Positions 1 to 8,929 of a stretch of DNA of 17,906 nucleotides are shown here, piece after piece. Source of the stretch: Streptosporangium amethystogenes (lineage in GTDB: Bacteria > Actinomycetota > Actinomycetes > Streptosporangiales > Streptosporangiaceae). The translations under genes were made by a program, and so were the position numbers. Positions within the stretch are counted from its first letter, which is position 1; each line of letters starts with the position of its first letter. The stretch is from NCBI RefSeq assembly GCF_000721075.1, contig NZ_JOEQ01000063.1:1-17906 (forward strand), written 5' to 3'. Below the pieces are notes generated by a model. That model saw nothing but the letters and a program-made list of their open reading frames with translations. It made no database searches and had not been told where the DNA came from.

Positions 1-1
1 C

Positions 2-1015
2 CCGGCGGCGCTGGGGGAGTGGCTGACGGCGTGGAACTACGGGGTGCCACCTCAGACGGTCGCGCAGCGGGGGACCAACGCGATGGTCGGGATGGCCGAC
101 GTGGAGCGGATCCACGAGGCGTGCAAGGTGTTCGGCCAGATGGACAACCAGTTCGGGGCCGGACTGGTCCGCCCGGTGGTGGTGGGATATCTGAACAAGA
201 CGGTGACACCGCTGCTGCGGGGCCGTTACGACGACCGGGTAGGGGCGGCGCTGATGTCGGCGGCGGCCGGGATGACCCTGATAGCGGGCTGGACATCCTT
301 CGACATGAACCTGCACGGTCAGGCGCAGCAGCACTTCGGGCAGGCGCTACGGCTGGCCAAGACGGGAGACGATCCGCTCACCGGCATCTGGGCTCTGGCG
401 ATGATGACTCACCAGGCGACTCACCTGGAGCAGGCCACCTGGGCACCCTGGCTGGCCAGAGCCGCAGTTGACACTGCACGCCGAGCACAGGCGCCGCCGC
501 GCGTCATGGCGCTGATGCTGATCAAGGAGGCCAAGGCGTTGGCTCTGCAGACCAATCCGGCCGAAACCCACGATAAGCACAGCGCCAAGCAGATCAAACG
601 ACTGCTCGCCGAGGCCGAGAGCGCCTATGCCCAGGGGCCTACGGATCGCGATCCGGAATGGATCGACGAGTATGACGCAGTCGAGCTGGAGGCGCAGGCG
701 GGCAGTTGCTGGCGGCTCCTCGGTGAGTACGATCGAGCGGCGGCTTATGCAGAGGCGGCCGTGACCGCGTTCAGCGGACGCCTGCCTCGATCCGCTCAGA
801 TCAACCAGGTAAGCGCCGCCGGGGCATATTTGGGAATGGGTGACCTGGAACGGGCCATTGATTGCGCCCGAGCTTCCATCCCGGCGGCGAAGGCGCTGAA
901 CTCTCCTCGTTCGGTGGAGCGTCTCCAGAAGTTCGCCGACGAGTTGGACCCGTACAGCGGCAGCATCATGGTCCGCCAGTTCCGCGACCAGCTGCACAGC
1001 GAACTCGCCGCCTGA
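2..1015 (+). CDS. XRE/TPR-type transcriptional regulator, 3' part (5' end outside window)
   Basis: The frame is open from the first bases of the window and runs to TGA at 1013-1015, so the gene begins upstream; the first in-window ATG (44) is not its start. The visible 337 residues are almost entirely helical with repeated Ala-rich helix pairs. Examples are HFGQALRLAKTGDD near residue 115 and YDRAAAYAEAAVTAF near residue 243. These resemble the TPR-like C-terminal domain that follows an N-terminal HTH in a large actinobacterial regulator family. The HTH is not in the window, so DNA binding is inferred. The N-terminal visible segment (EWLTAWNYGV) fits the linker after such an HTH. The gene is convergent with the modification operon and is not co-transcribed with it. 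The second XRE/TPR regulator in the window (17367-16132) is only distantly similar. I am fairly sure of the family and have no information on the target. Confidence 0.75.
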   Translation, partial: PAALGEWLTAWNYGVPPQTVAQRGTNAMVGMADVERIHEACKVFGQMDNQFGAGLVRPVVVGYLNKTVTPLLRGRYDDRVGAALMSAAAGMTLIAGWTSFDMNLHGQAQQHFGQALRLAKTGDDPLTGIWALAMMTHQATHLEQATWAPWLARAAVDTARRAQAPPRVMALMLIKEAKALALQTNPAETHDKHSAKQIKRLLAEAESAYAQGPTDRDPEWIDEYDAVELEAQAGSCWRLLGEYDRAAAYAEAAVTAFSGRLPRSAQINQVSAAGAYLGMGDLERAIDCARASIPAAKALNSPRSVERLQKFADELDPYSGSIMVRQFRDQLHSELAA

Positions 1016-1146
1016 CCGGACATAAGCCGAGGTTGGACGCGCGCGGCCATACGCCAGTGTCCTGCTTCGTTGCGATGGCATCCCGTTCTGTGCCGCCAGG
1101 TGAGCGAATGCTCGATCCGGCGTCACGTGCCCCGCGAGAAGCCGAG

Positions 1147-1179
1147 GAGGTATTGCCCCTGTGACAGGGGCAATACCTC
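1147..1179. terminator. Strong hairpin between convergent genes, probable bidirectional terminator
   Basis: A perfect 15-bp inverted repeat (arms 1147-1161 and 1165-1179, core GAGGTATTGCCCCTG) encloses a 3-nt loop. It sits 131 nt after the stop of the plus-strand regulator and 88 nt after the stop of the minus-strand helicase. There is no T-tract on either side, which is common for actinobacterial hairpin terminators. Its position between converging genes suits termination in both directions. The hairpin is seen directly; its function is inferred. Confidence 0.7.
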
Positions 1180-1266
1180 GGTTCCAGTAGCCATCAAGGG
1201 TCTCAAGCCACTGGTCGCCGGCCTCTCCGTAGTCGGTCACGCGGACCTGTTGAACCCCAGGCTTCG

Positions 1267-4200
1267 TCAACCAGGGACGATCGCCATCCAGCACATCAGG
1301 TGTACGTCGTCCTCGGTGATCTGCGGCAGGGGTTCCGGAGCGGTCTGGCGCACCAGGCCGAGCCGATCCGCGAGTTCGGCGAGATGATCGACTCGCTGTC
1401 GTGCGTTACCCGGGTGGGCCAGCCCCGTACGGATATCGCGCAGAATTCGGGAACTATAGGGCGCCTGGAGGCGTCCGACAAGCTCATCCTGATCCTCGCC
1501 CAGGTGGGAGCCGTGCTGTCGCACCAGATCAGCGGCGTCCCGCATCACCTTCGGGATACGCGGCTGCAGGTTGGCCGGATCGGCGTTGTGCATCCAGGAA
1601 TCACGGATGTGCCGCCGGGCATGTGTCCAGGCGGGGAAAGCCGCCTGATAGATCGGGTCGGTCAGGACCGCCGGAGTCTCGGGGCCGCCGGGGTCGGCGG
1701 CGGACAGGCAGGACAGGGTGTCGTCCACGACGATGACATGCCCCTCCTCGTCATAGGTGACGTTGAGGTCGTTGGCGAGGGGGACGTATCGGAACCACGG
1801 CCGGGGATGGTCGCCGATCCGGGCGCAGAACACCAGGCCCGGATGGGTTCCGCCCGTGCGGACGAATCCGGTACCGCTGCCCCAGGGCAGGTGCTGTACG
1901 GCATCACGGATATACGGGTTGGCGAGCTGGGCCTGCAGCCGACGCCGATACTCCTCACCGGAGAGGGCGGAGCTGCCGCCCGTCTCGAAGAGGGCGGCGT
2001 CTTCGAGCTGGAGCCGCTTGATCTCCTCACGGGTTTCGGTGAGGTTGACGTCGCGGCCGACGAATCCGGGAAGCACCTCGCCGACCCCGGTGGCGGCTGA
2101 CGCCTGCTTGAGCTTGCGCTGCAGCCGCTCTTCCAGGCCGAGGAACCGTTCGAGCTGCTGGTCGGGGAAGAAGCAACGGAGGAAGACCTCCTGGTGGTCG
2201 GAGCCGATCCGGTCGATTCGGCCATGCCGCTGAACGAGTCGCATCGGATTCCAGGGCAGGTCGTAGTTGACGATGTGCCGGGCCTGTTGCAGGTTGACGC
2301 CTTCGGCGAGCACGTCGGTGGCAATGATCAGATCGAACAGGTCCTCGTCCGCGCCACCACCCGCCGTACGGGGAGCGAATCCGGCGATGACCTGGGAACG
2401 TCCGGTCCGGTCCGGACCGGCGGCGGTGGCAACCCGGCCGCGGTAGCAGGCAAGGCGTGGATCGGACTCGATCGCGGTCAGCAGCCGACCGTGTACATGT
2501 TCGACGGTGTCGGAGTAGTAGGAGAAGACGAGGACCTTGTGCTTGTCCCGAGTCTGCTGCTCGTTGATCCCCTCTGCCACGGCCTCGGCCGCGATGGCCG
2601 CGAGCTCTTCGACGAGTGCCTCGACCTTGGGATCAGGCCCCCGCTGATGCGTCTGCACCTCATCACGGAAGGACGTCAGCAGGGCGAGATCGGCGTCGAC
2701 GGCAGCGCGCAGCTCCGGTACGTCGAACTCGTCGGCATTCTTCACCCCATCGATGTCCTCATCGAGTACGTCGAGAAAGTCGTCGATGGTGTCGCTGTCG
2801 GAGGACGTCCACTCCCGGAACGCATCGCCGGTGAGGACCACGCCCTGGTCGAGCGCGGCCAGGAAAGCCTCGTGACCACTGATCATCTTGTCCAGGGTGC
2901 GTTGGAAGGCGTAGGCCGATGACTCGAACCGCTTGAGCAGCGCGGATCGCAGCAGCCCGGCGTTCTGCTGCTCGTACTGCTTCTCGCGTCCATCGTGCTC
3001 AAAACGAGAGGGCACATAGCGGGCGAGAGTGAGAACCTCGCCGGGAGCATCGAGGATGACCGCCGAGTCGTCGTCATGGTGGTTCAGCTTGTCGCCGAGG
3101 GCGGTGGCGAGCCGGTCGAAGAGGCCGGGGAGCGCCTCGTCGAGGTTGTAGTCGACGCGCCGAACCCGGGGCGTCGGGAAGCTGATCTGCCGCTCCACAC
3201 CATTGATGACCACGCGATCCCCGACGTAGTGATTCCGAACGAATCGCCTGGTACGCCGGACCGCCACCTTGTCCAGAACGTCGAAAAGATGCTCGGGCGA
3301 CAGGTCGTCGGGATTGATCGCCATTGCCCGGTCGAAGTACCCCTTCAACGAGGGCACTCCGGAGTCGGCGAACATCGCGTCATTGGTGACGAAGTAGGAG
3401 ATCAGGTTGTGTAGGTCGTAGAGGCTGTTGTTGACCGGGGTCGCGGTGAGCATCACCAGCCGCTTCGGGGTGCTACCCGAGAGCAGCCTGCGCAGCGCTT
3501 CGGCCCGCCGGGTGTTGGCGTTGCGGAGCGCATGCGCTTCGTCCACCACGACCAGGGCGTATTCGTCGGGATCCTGAAGGGCCGCGCCGAGTTGTCCCGC
3601 GTTCTCCAGACCGGCGGTCAGCTGCTCATAGGAGACGATGTCCGCGCGGAGGTTCTTGTCGCGCAGGAATGGGCCCCAGGTGGAGTCGCGGAGCGTCGCA
3701 GGCGCGATGATGAGCGCCTTCTGCCGGTTGGTGATCACCGCCTCGTGCAGGATCTCCCCGGCGATGAAGGTCTTGCCCAGGCCGACCTCGTCAGCGACGA
3801 TCACGCCGTTGAGTCGGTCCAGGATCCGCTGTGCCCGCCAGACTCCGTCGGACTGGAAGCCTGTCAGGTTGAGCCGGGAACGGGTACGGGCCGACTGCTC
3901 CTGCTCGACCTCCGCGCCGTACAGCTCGTACAGCATCCGCAGGAAGATCTCCCACGGCTGGTGCTGTCGCCATCGTGACTCGTACAGGCCGGCCAGGTCG
4001 TACGACGAGGCCGCCTGCCACATCTCCTCGAACCAGTCCCGTACGGCGCGCACCGTGTCCGGCTGGTACTGACCGAGGTTGAGCTCCTTGTTGCGGGCGA
4101 GACCCGCGTAGGTGAAGTTGCTCGATCCGGCGATGACACCGGGCATCCGGCTGTCCACGATGAACGCTTTACCGTGCAGGAACCCCTTTTCGAACCGGCG

Positions 4201-4626
4201 AACCTCGACCCGGCCGGAGCGCAGCCAGTCGACCAGGCGATGAGCGGCGGCATCGGACTCGGAGGTGAAACCGAGCAGGTCGCGGTCCTCCTCCATACGA
4301 CGCTGGTGGCCTTCCAGCGCCCGCCTGACCTGCTCCCGTTCGGCCCGTCTCCCCAGTCCGGTGGCCAACGGCCGAATCTTGGGCCGATCCTGGTCCGGGT
4401 CGGCACCGAGCAGCAGCCGGACCGGTCCGGCCTGCTCCAGCTCGTCGGCCAGCAGGCCGAACCCGCCGGGATTGAAGTAGGCGGACGCGATCGATACCGG
4501 CGGCAGCGAGGAGAGCTCGGTGCGCATCCCCTCCAACAGGGTGTTGATCGCGTCGGCGACTGTTTTCCCGCCTTCGGGATGGTTGGTGGCGAAGGTGGGC
4601 CGGAAGTCGTCGTCGGGGAGCGTCAC
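1267..4626 (-). CDS. Phospholipase-D-like nuclease / SNF2-family helicase fusion (restriction-like component)
   Basis: This large protein (1119 aa from the preferred start) is probably the effector of a DNA modification/defence pair. Residues about 30-200 form a PLD-like domain with one HKD motif (HGKAFIVD, H151/K153/D158) followed by GSSNFT. A superfamily 2 SNF2-like helicase follows. It has Walker A ADEVGLGKT (about 278-286), a DEAH box (VVVDEAHALRN, 362-365), LTATPVNN (about 393), motif V ATDVLAEGVNLQ (about 769) and motif VI QRHGRIDRIG (about 799). I prefer the GTG at 4626, which overlaps the methyltransferase stop by 4 nt (GTGA) and is preceded by purine-rich GAAGAAGAG. An in-frame GTG at 4644 would add six residues. 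The overlap implies translational coupling to the methyltransferase. A single HKD suggests dimerisation for nuclease activity, as in Nuc- or BfiI-type enzymes. Phospholipid hydrolysis is very unlikely given the helicase fusion. Confidence 0.92.
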   Translation of the reverse strand: MTLPDDDFRPTFATNHPEGGKTVADAINTLLEGMRTELSSLPPVSIASAYFNPGGFGLLADELEQAGPVRLLLGADPDQDRPKIRPLATGLGRRAEREQVRRALEGHQRRMEEDRDLLGFTSESDAAAHRLVDWLRSGRVEVRRFEKGFLHGKAFIVDSRMPGVIAGSSNFTYAGLARNKELNLGQYQPDTVRAVRDWFEEMWQAASSYDLAGLYESRWRQHQPWEIFLRMLYELYGAEVEQEQSARTRSRLNLTGFQSDGVWRAQRILDRLNGVIVADEVGLGKTFIAGEILHEAVITNRQKALIIAPATLRDSTWGPFLRDKNLRADIVSYEQLTAGLENAGQLGAALQDPDEYALVVVDEAHALRNANTRRAEALRRLLSGSTPKRLVMLTATPVNNSLYDLHNLISYFVTNDAMFADSGVPSLKGYFDRAMAINPDDLSPEHLFDVLDKVAVRRTRRFVRNHYVGDRVVINGVERQISFPTPRVRRVDYNLDEALPGLFDRLATALGDKLNHHDDDSAVILDAPGEVLTLARYVPSRFEHDGREKQYEQQNAGLLRSALLKRFESSAYAFQRTLDKMISGHEAFLAALDQGVVLTGDAFREWTSSDSDTIDDFLDVLDEDIDGVKNADEFDVPELRAAVDADLALLTSFRDEVQTHQRGPDPKVEALVEELAAIAAEAVAEGINEQQTRDKHKVLVFSYYSDTVEHVHGRLLTAIESDPRLACYRGRVATAAGPDRTGRSQVIAGFAPRTAGGGADEDLFDLIIATDVLAEGVNLQQARHIVNYDLPWNPMRLVQRHGRIDRIGSDHQEVFLRCFFPDQQLERFLGLEERLQRKLKQASAATGVGEVLPGFVGRDVNLTETREEIKRLQLEDAALFETGGSSALSGEEYRRRLQAQLANPYIRDAVQHLPWGSGTGFVRTGGTHPGLVFCARIGDHPRPWFRYVPLANDLNVTYDEEGHVIVVDDTLSCLSAADPGGPETPAVLTDPIYQAAFPAWTHARRHIRDSWMHNADPANLQPRIPKVMRDAADLVRQHGSHLGEDQDELVGRLQAPYSSRILRDIRTGLAHPGNARQRVDHLAELADRLGLVRQTAPEPLPQITEDDVHLMCWMAIVPG

Positions 4627-7600
4627 GCCGTTCTCTTCTTCCACGTGTCGTAATGGCGGAGGACGGCGGTCAGTCGCTCGCTATGGTCCCAGCCGCGGTG
4701 GAAGGTCTCGAAGATGTGGGTCACCTCGTCACGATCGAGGTCGTAGAGCAGGGCCACCACCGCGTCCAACTCCGCGATCAGGTCGGCTTTCTCCTCCGGA
4801 GTGCGCACCGATCCGACCGGCACTCCAACCTCGGCTGCCCAGTCCGCGTACCGTTCATCGACTGCCGCAAGCCGTCCTGAGATCTCCACTACTCGCTTGC
4901 GGAGTGGGCTTTCGGCTTTCGGTCGAGGTATGGGGAAGGCGTTCAGCAGCGTGTATGAGAGTTTGATTTCCACGAAGCGGCGCGCATACCAGTCCAGAGG
5001 GAGGGAGGACAGTAGCCCGAGTACGTAAGCCTCATCCTGATAGCTCCCTTCTCGCCGAAAAAAATAGGGAGCTTTCTCGACAAGTGTATTTCCGCCGGGA
5101 ACTAGTGCGCAGATAACAGTCCGAGAGTCTGTCGCTCGGGTGACGTCACGAAAGGCGATTCGAGGGCTTTTGTATCCAAGTGTTTCCGGGTCGTTGGCCC
5201 AAGTTTTGGGCATCCCGTGAAAAGCGCTTCGGACGAGTTTAATCTGTCGCTTCCGCCGACGTTGTGCCCAAGCTTCGAATTCGCCGGAATCTGCAAAGGC
5301 ATACGGGGCCCCAAAATCAGGTGCCCAAAGATTGAACGACGCGCCGGTAAGGACAGGGAGGTCCTTCGTAGGGTTCGCCAGGTTGAAGTCGTACATCGCC
5401 TTGTCATCGGTGGTGTGCAGTTCGCGCAGTGGAGTGAATGCCCACTCGCCGCCTTCGGCATCCAACCTCGGCTGGGCCCTGAGCCGAGCAAAGACGCCGA
5501 GACTCTGAGGATGCGGGAGGAGAGGGAAGACCGCCCCATCCGACCAGGTGGCGAACTCCTTGGCAGGAAGCGCCTGCCCCGGAACGGCCATGCCCGCGCG
5601 ATAGTCCGTCAGGGAGAAGAACGGACCGCGAAGTACGACACTTCCGACGTGCTGGGGACCCCGGACAGCGGTGACCAGACCGATTGTGTACTGCGGATGC
5701 ACTTCATCGAAGATCCATTGGCGGTTGTTGACCATCATGGTCACATCCGCGAACGCGCCTTCGGCCAGGATCGTCTCGCGGAACTGCGCCCCGGCCCTGC
5801 CACCGAGAATCGTCCGGGGGAGAACGATCCCGGACCGGCCACTGTCGCGGAGCAGATGCCAGAAACGCCAGGAGAAGGCCAGCGAGAGGTCGGTATCGGT
5901 GGCGGCGCGTAGCCCGGGGAAGGGCCCCTTGCCCAGCACGTTCTTGAGCGCCTCGGTTCGGCTGACCTCAGCTTCGTACTCGGCGAGCAGGTCGGGCCGT
6001 TCCCGCCGGTAGCGGACGATGGCCTCGTTCTTGTCCTTCTGCGGCAGAGAGCGTAGTCCGGGGAAGCGCAGCCCCCACCACTGGTGCTCTTCGACCTTGA
6101 CCTTCTCCCAGGGCGGATTGCCGATCAGCACGTCGAAGCCGGGACGCTCCCGCAGGAAAACCTCGGGGAAACGGAGCGGGAAGTGCGCCACGTTCAGCTC
6201 GGCTGCGCGCTCCTGGACAACGGAGGAACGTCCGGCCTCAATGGCCTGCTCGGGGGTGACCACCCCAGGTATCAGCGCGAGCCGTACGGCGATCGCGGCG
6301 TCGAAAAGCGCTCGCGCGTCAGCGGCGGCCTCTTGCGCGGCGGCATAGGCCAAGGCGGCGTCCTGCACCTCCTGCTTGGTCGCCTCGGAGGTGCGGGCCA
6401 CCCGGATGAGCACCTCCCGTGCCCGCCCGAGCGCTTCCTGGATCGGCTCGTCGAACAAGGTGGCCGCACCACTTTGGACGCCGGGAGCCAGGATCTGAAG
6501 AACCTCCTCGACGGTTCCGATACCGGTGAGGCTGTTGCCGACAGTGAGCCCATGGTCGAGAGAGGACATCGGCAGGCCCGGAACGAAGGTATGAATCCAG
6601 ATTCCGAGGCGGGCGAGTTCGACCGCCATCAGGTTGAGATCCAGGCCGTAAATACAACGGCGAGCGATCTGGCGACGGAGCAGGGCGGAGGTTTCGATCT
6701 CCACGTCGGCGGCATGACCGCCGAGGGCATTACGGGCCGCCTGGGAGAGTCGGGTCAGCTCGTCGCTGATGGCGGCGATCGGTCGTTCAGCGAGCAAAGC
6801 GGTGAAGCGGGCTTCGATCCGGTCAATCGCGGCGACCAGGAAGTGGCCGGAGCCCATGGAGAGGTCGGCGACCCGGAAGTCGAAGAAAAGCTCGGCCGCA
6901 CCGGCCTCGTCTTCGGCATCCAGCAGTGCGCTGACCCGGTCGAGATGGTCGGTGAGTGCGGGTTCCAGCGCGCCGTCCAGCAGATGCTCCACCGCGAACG
7001 ACTTGGTGAAGTACGAGCCAGTGGACTTGCGCGCTCCGGATTTGTTGTGGAAGTAGACCTGGCCGGCCGGAACCTCGACGAGATCGCTGTCTCGGGCGGG
7101 AACGAAGGCATCATCCTTGTCCACCGTGAGCGCCACCGTCGCGATCGACAGCGATGATTCCAACAGTCCCTCATAGAGGGTGCCGAACTCGCGGACGCTC
7201 AGCGAGCGGAAGTCCACCGGTCCATGAGTGCTGTCCGGGCCGATGTCCACCAGCAGGGCGCGGAGCGCGGGACCGAGCTCGGCGTCTGTCAACCGCATGG
7301 CGGCCAAGGCCGCACCGGAGGGATTGGAGTTCGGATCGCGGGAGAATAGACCGCCGTTGTAGGCGGGCACGTCCCAGTTGCTGTTACCGCCGTCCACGGC
7401 GTTCCAGATGCCGAGCATGTCGTCCCAGAGGGCGGTAGCCGTATTGTCGAACGACTGGGTGAGGTCGGCGGCGAATTCCTTGGCCAATGTCTTGATCGCG
7501 TGCCGGTCGTAGCGGGAGTTGCGCCCGTAAGGGAGCAGGGCGCGGTCCTCGGCATAGGCGACGAAGAGCAGCCGGAACAGGATCATCAACGTACGGTGGT

Positions 7601-8666
7601 ACGCCTCCTGTAGATCTGCCTCGGTGGCGACGTTCATCCGCCGGGCAACCGCGATGGCGAGGCCGGGCACGACATCGTTGTACACGCGCTCCCGGAGTCG
7701 GCCTCCGAGGTCGGCGGCGAAGTTCGAGGAGGCGCGCAGGATCTCTACAACCGTGCCCTCGGGAGCGAGCGCCCCGGGCGAGAAGAGCAGGTGCAGGTAT
7801 GCCGCGTCATCCTCGGAGAGGAGCGTCAGATCCAGCTCGGTGAAGGTCTCGCCCTGACTCTTGCGGCCGACTCCAACGGTGGGATTGACCGGATGCAGTC
7901 GTATCTGGTTGCCGCGGAGCACGATCACCCACGGCAGGTTCTCCTTGGCGGCCACCGAAATGGCGTGTGAGACGGGGGAGACCGCTCCAAAACGAGGTGA
8001 GGGACGGTCGAAGACCTCGTCGTGCTCCAGCAGGACGGCGATCGACCGGGAGGTGCCCTCCTGGGTCAAGAGCAGAGCCGCCGATCCCCGAGGGGTCGTG
8101 CCGTAGCCGAGCGCCTGGATCAGGGGGAGGCCGCTGAGGCCCAGTAGCGGACGAGATGCCTGTGCGGCAGCAGCCCAATCGGTCCGGAGGGGAACCCCAT
8201 TGCGAAGCTCATGCGTGGCGAAGAGTCCCTGGTTGAGCAGGCCCAGGGTGAGTTGTTCCTTGGCGCTGGAGAGGAGCCGATTTAGGGCGCGCAGCGCGGT
8301 GTGCTGGTTCTCCTCGGCGAGCACGGCACAGCAGATCCGGCCAAGCTGGTCCACGGTCAGCTGGGTGATCGGGTCGCCGTCGTTTCCGCAGGCCGCCGCC
8401 TTGGTGGTGCCCGCGTCGCTGTACAGGACCACGAGGATGACCGGAGACGAACGACCGCCGTGTCGGAGGCTCCAGAGACGCCGTAGATCCTCCGCTTTGG
8501 GCGCGCCGGTCTCGCTGTAGGCGAGTGCCACTTCCAGCGGCGCGTCTCCGTTCCCGAATAGAATCCGCGTGGTTTTCAGATTGGAGGGTGTGCCGACAGG
8601 CTGGTTCCACTGCAGGTCACGGACATCTGCATCTTCGAGAAACTGCTCCGCGACATCTGCGAGCAC
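4623..8666 (-). CDS. Eco57I-class N6-adenine DNA methyltransferase, large (type IIG/ISP/BREX-like)
   Basis: The 1347-aa protein is predicted to methylate adenine N6 in DNA with S-adenosylmethionine. The methylase core begins with TGSYFT (about 549-554). It continues with motif I ADLSMGSGHFLVAA (about 600-613), YGLDLN (about 673), HGLTVGNSLTG (about 705) and catalytic motif IV NPPW (850-853). The N-terminal 500 residues are mostly helical and resemble the region preceding the methylase in PglX, DrmMI and type IIG enzymes. I see no convincing PD-(D/E)xK nuclease motif there, so cleavage probably comes from the downstream PLD-helicase. Residues after about 900 should hold the target recognition domain. 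The start is GTG at 8666, with GGAAGG 8 nt upstream and no other in-frame start before an upstream stop. It is the first gene of the operon. Part of the recognition region (about 4910-5350) is clearly lower in GC than the rest. Confidence 0.92.
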   Translation of the reverse strand: MLADVAEQFLEDADVRDLQWNQPVGTPSNLKTTRILFGNGDAPLEVALAYSETGAPKAEDLRRLWSLRHGGRSSPVILVVLYSDAGTTKAAACGNDGDPITQLTVDQLGRICCAVLAEENQHTALRALNRLLSSAKEQLTLGLLNQGLFATHELRNGVPLRTDWAAAAQASRPLLGLSGLPLIQALGYGTTPRGSAALLLTQEGTSRSIAVLLEHDEVFDRPSPRFGAVSPVSHAISVAAKENLPWVIVLRGNQIRLHPVNPTVGVGRKSQGETFTELDLTLLSEDDAAYLHLLFSPGALAPEGTVVEILRASSNFAADLGGRLRERVYNDVVPGLAIAVARRMNVATEADLQEAYHRTLMILFRLLFVAYAEDRALLPYGRNSRYDRHAIKTLAKEFAADLTQSFDNTATALWDDMLGIWNAVDGGNSNWDVPAYNGGLFSRDPNSNPSGAALAAMRLTDAELGPALRALLVDIGPDSTHGPVDFRSLSVREFGTLYEGLLESSLSIATVALTVDKDDAFVPARDSDLVEVPAGQVYFHNKSGARKSTGSYFTKSFAVEHLLDGALEPALTDHLDRVSALLDAEDEAGAAELFFDFRVADLSMGSGHFLVAAIDRIEARFTALLAERPIAAISDELTRLSQAARNALGGHAADVEIETSALLRRQIARRCIYGLDLNLMAVELARLGIWIHTFVPGLPMSSLDHGLTVGNSLTGIGTVEEVLQILAPGVQSGAATLFDEPIQEALGRAREVLIRVARTSEATKQEVQDAALAYAAAQEAAADARALFDAAIAVRLALIPGVVTPEQAIEAGRSSVVQERAAELNVAHFPLRFPEVFLRERPGFDVLIGNPPWEKVKVEEHQWWGLRFPGLRSLPQKDKNEAIVRYRRERPDLLAEYEAEVSRTEALKNVLGKGPFPGLRAATDTDLSLAFSWRFWHLLRDSGRSGIVLPRTILGGRAGAQFRETILAEGAFADVTMMVNNRQWIFDEVHPQYTIGLVTAVRGPQHVGSVVLRGPFFSLTDYRAGMAVPGQALPAKEFATWSDGAVFPLLPHPQSLGVFARLRAQPRLDAEGGEWAFTPLRELHTTDDKAMYDFNLANPTKDLPVLTGASFNLWAPDFGAPYAFADSGEFEAWAQRRRKRQIKLVRSAFHGMPKTWANDPETLGYKSPRIAFRDVTRATDSRTVICALVPGGNTLVEKAPYFFRREGSYQDEAYVLGLLSSLPLDWYARRFVEIKLSYTLLNAFPIPRPKAESPLRKRVVEISGRLAAVDERYADWAAEVGVPVGSVRTPEEKADLIAELDAVVALLYDLDRDEVTHIFETFHRGWDHSERLTAVLRHYDTWKKRTA

Positions 8667-8699
8667 GTCTGCGACCTTCCGCCCAGCACAAAGGAGCCC

Positions 8700-8880
8700 C
8701 TTTGGGATCGCTCCACTTGGGTGGAATGTTACTAACTAATGGATCTTATTTGGCAATCCGTATCAAGGTATATGCATATGTAATAATTCACTTACTTCCC
8801 ATTTAGAAATATATGTCATATAGCGGGCTAAATTGCCAAAGTTGGTTAATCTCGACAGCAAGGTGTGTCCTGGGCATTGA
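8700..8880. promoter_or_regulatory. AT-rich control region upstream of the modification operon with two related palindromes
   Basis: This stretch is strikingly AT-rich compared with the flanking genes. It lies directly upstream of the methyltransferase and contains ATATGCATAT (8770-8779, perfect palindrome) and ATATGTCATAT (8811-8821, palindrome around a central T). The two sites are similar in sequence and about 41 bp apart centre to centre, close to four helical turns, which fits paired binding of a dimeric regulator. No convincing -35/-10 pair could be fixed on the minus strand, so I claim a regulatory region and not a mapped promoter. No regulator gene is adjacent. Confidence 0.5.
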
Positions 8881-8929
8881 GTTGTACATATCGGGAGATT
8901 CAGGACGGCATGGTGGTTTCGCGGCGTGA

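Noticed and set aside
347..1294. Minus-strand 315-aa frame opposite the first regulator
   Set aside because: Two thirds of it is a shadow of the well-supported plus-strand TPR gene and it crosses a strong terminator-like hairpin; only its first residues are kept as a weak finding.
6084..7157. Plus-strand 357-aa frame antisense to the methyltransferase gene
   Set aside because: It lies wholly opposite a methyltransferase with clear motifs; long antisense frames are expected in GC-rich DNA, and its sequence has no recognisable domain.
1267..8666. Complete DISARM or BREX system
   Set aside because: No DrmA/DrmB-like or PglZ/BrxC-like gene is present; only a methyltransferase and a PLD-helicase are seen.
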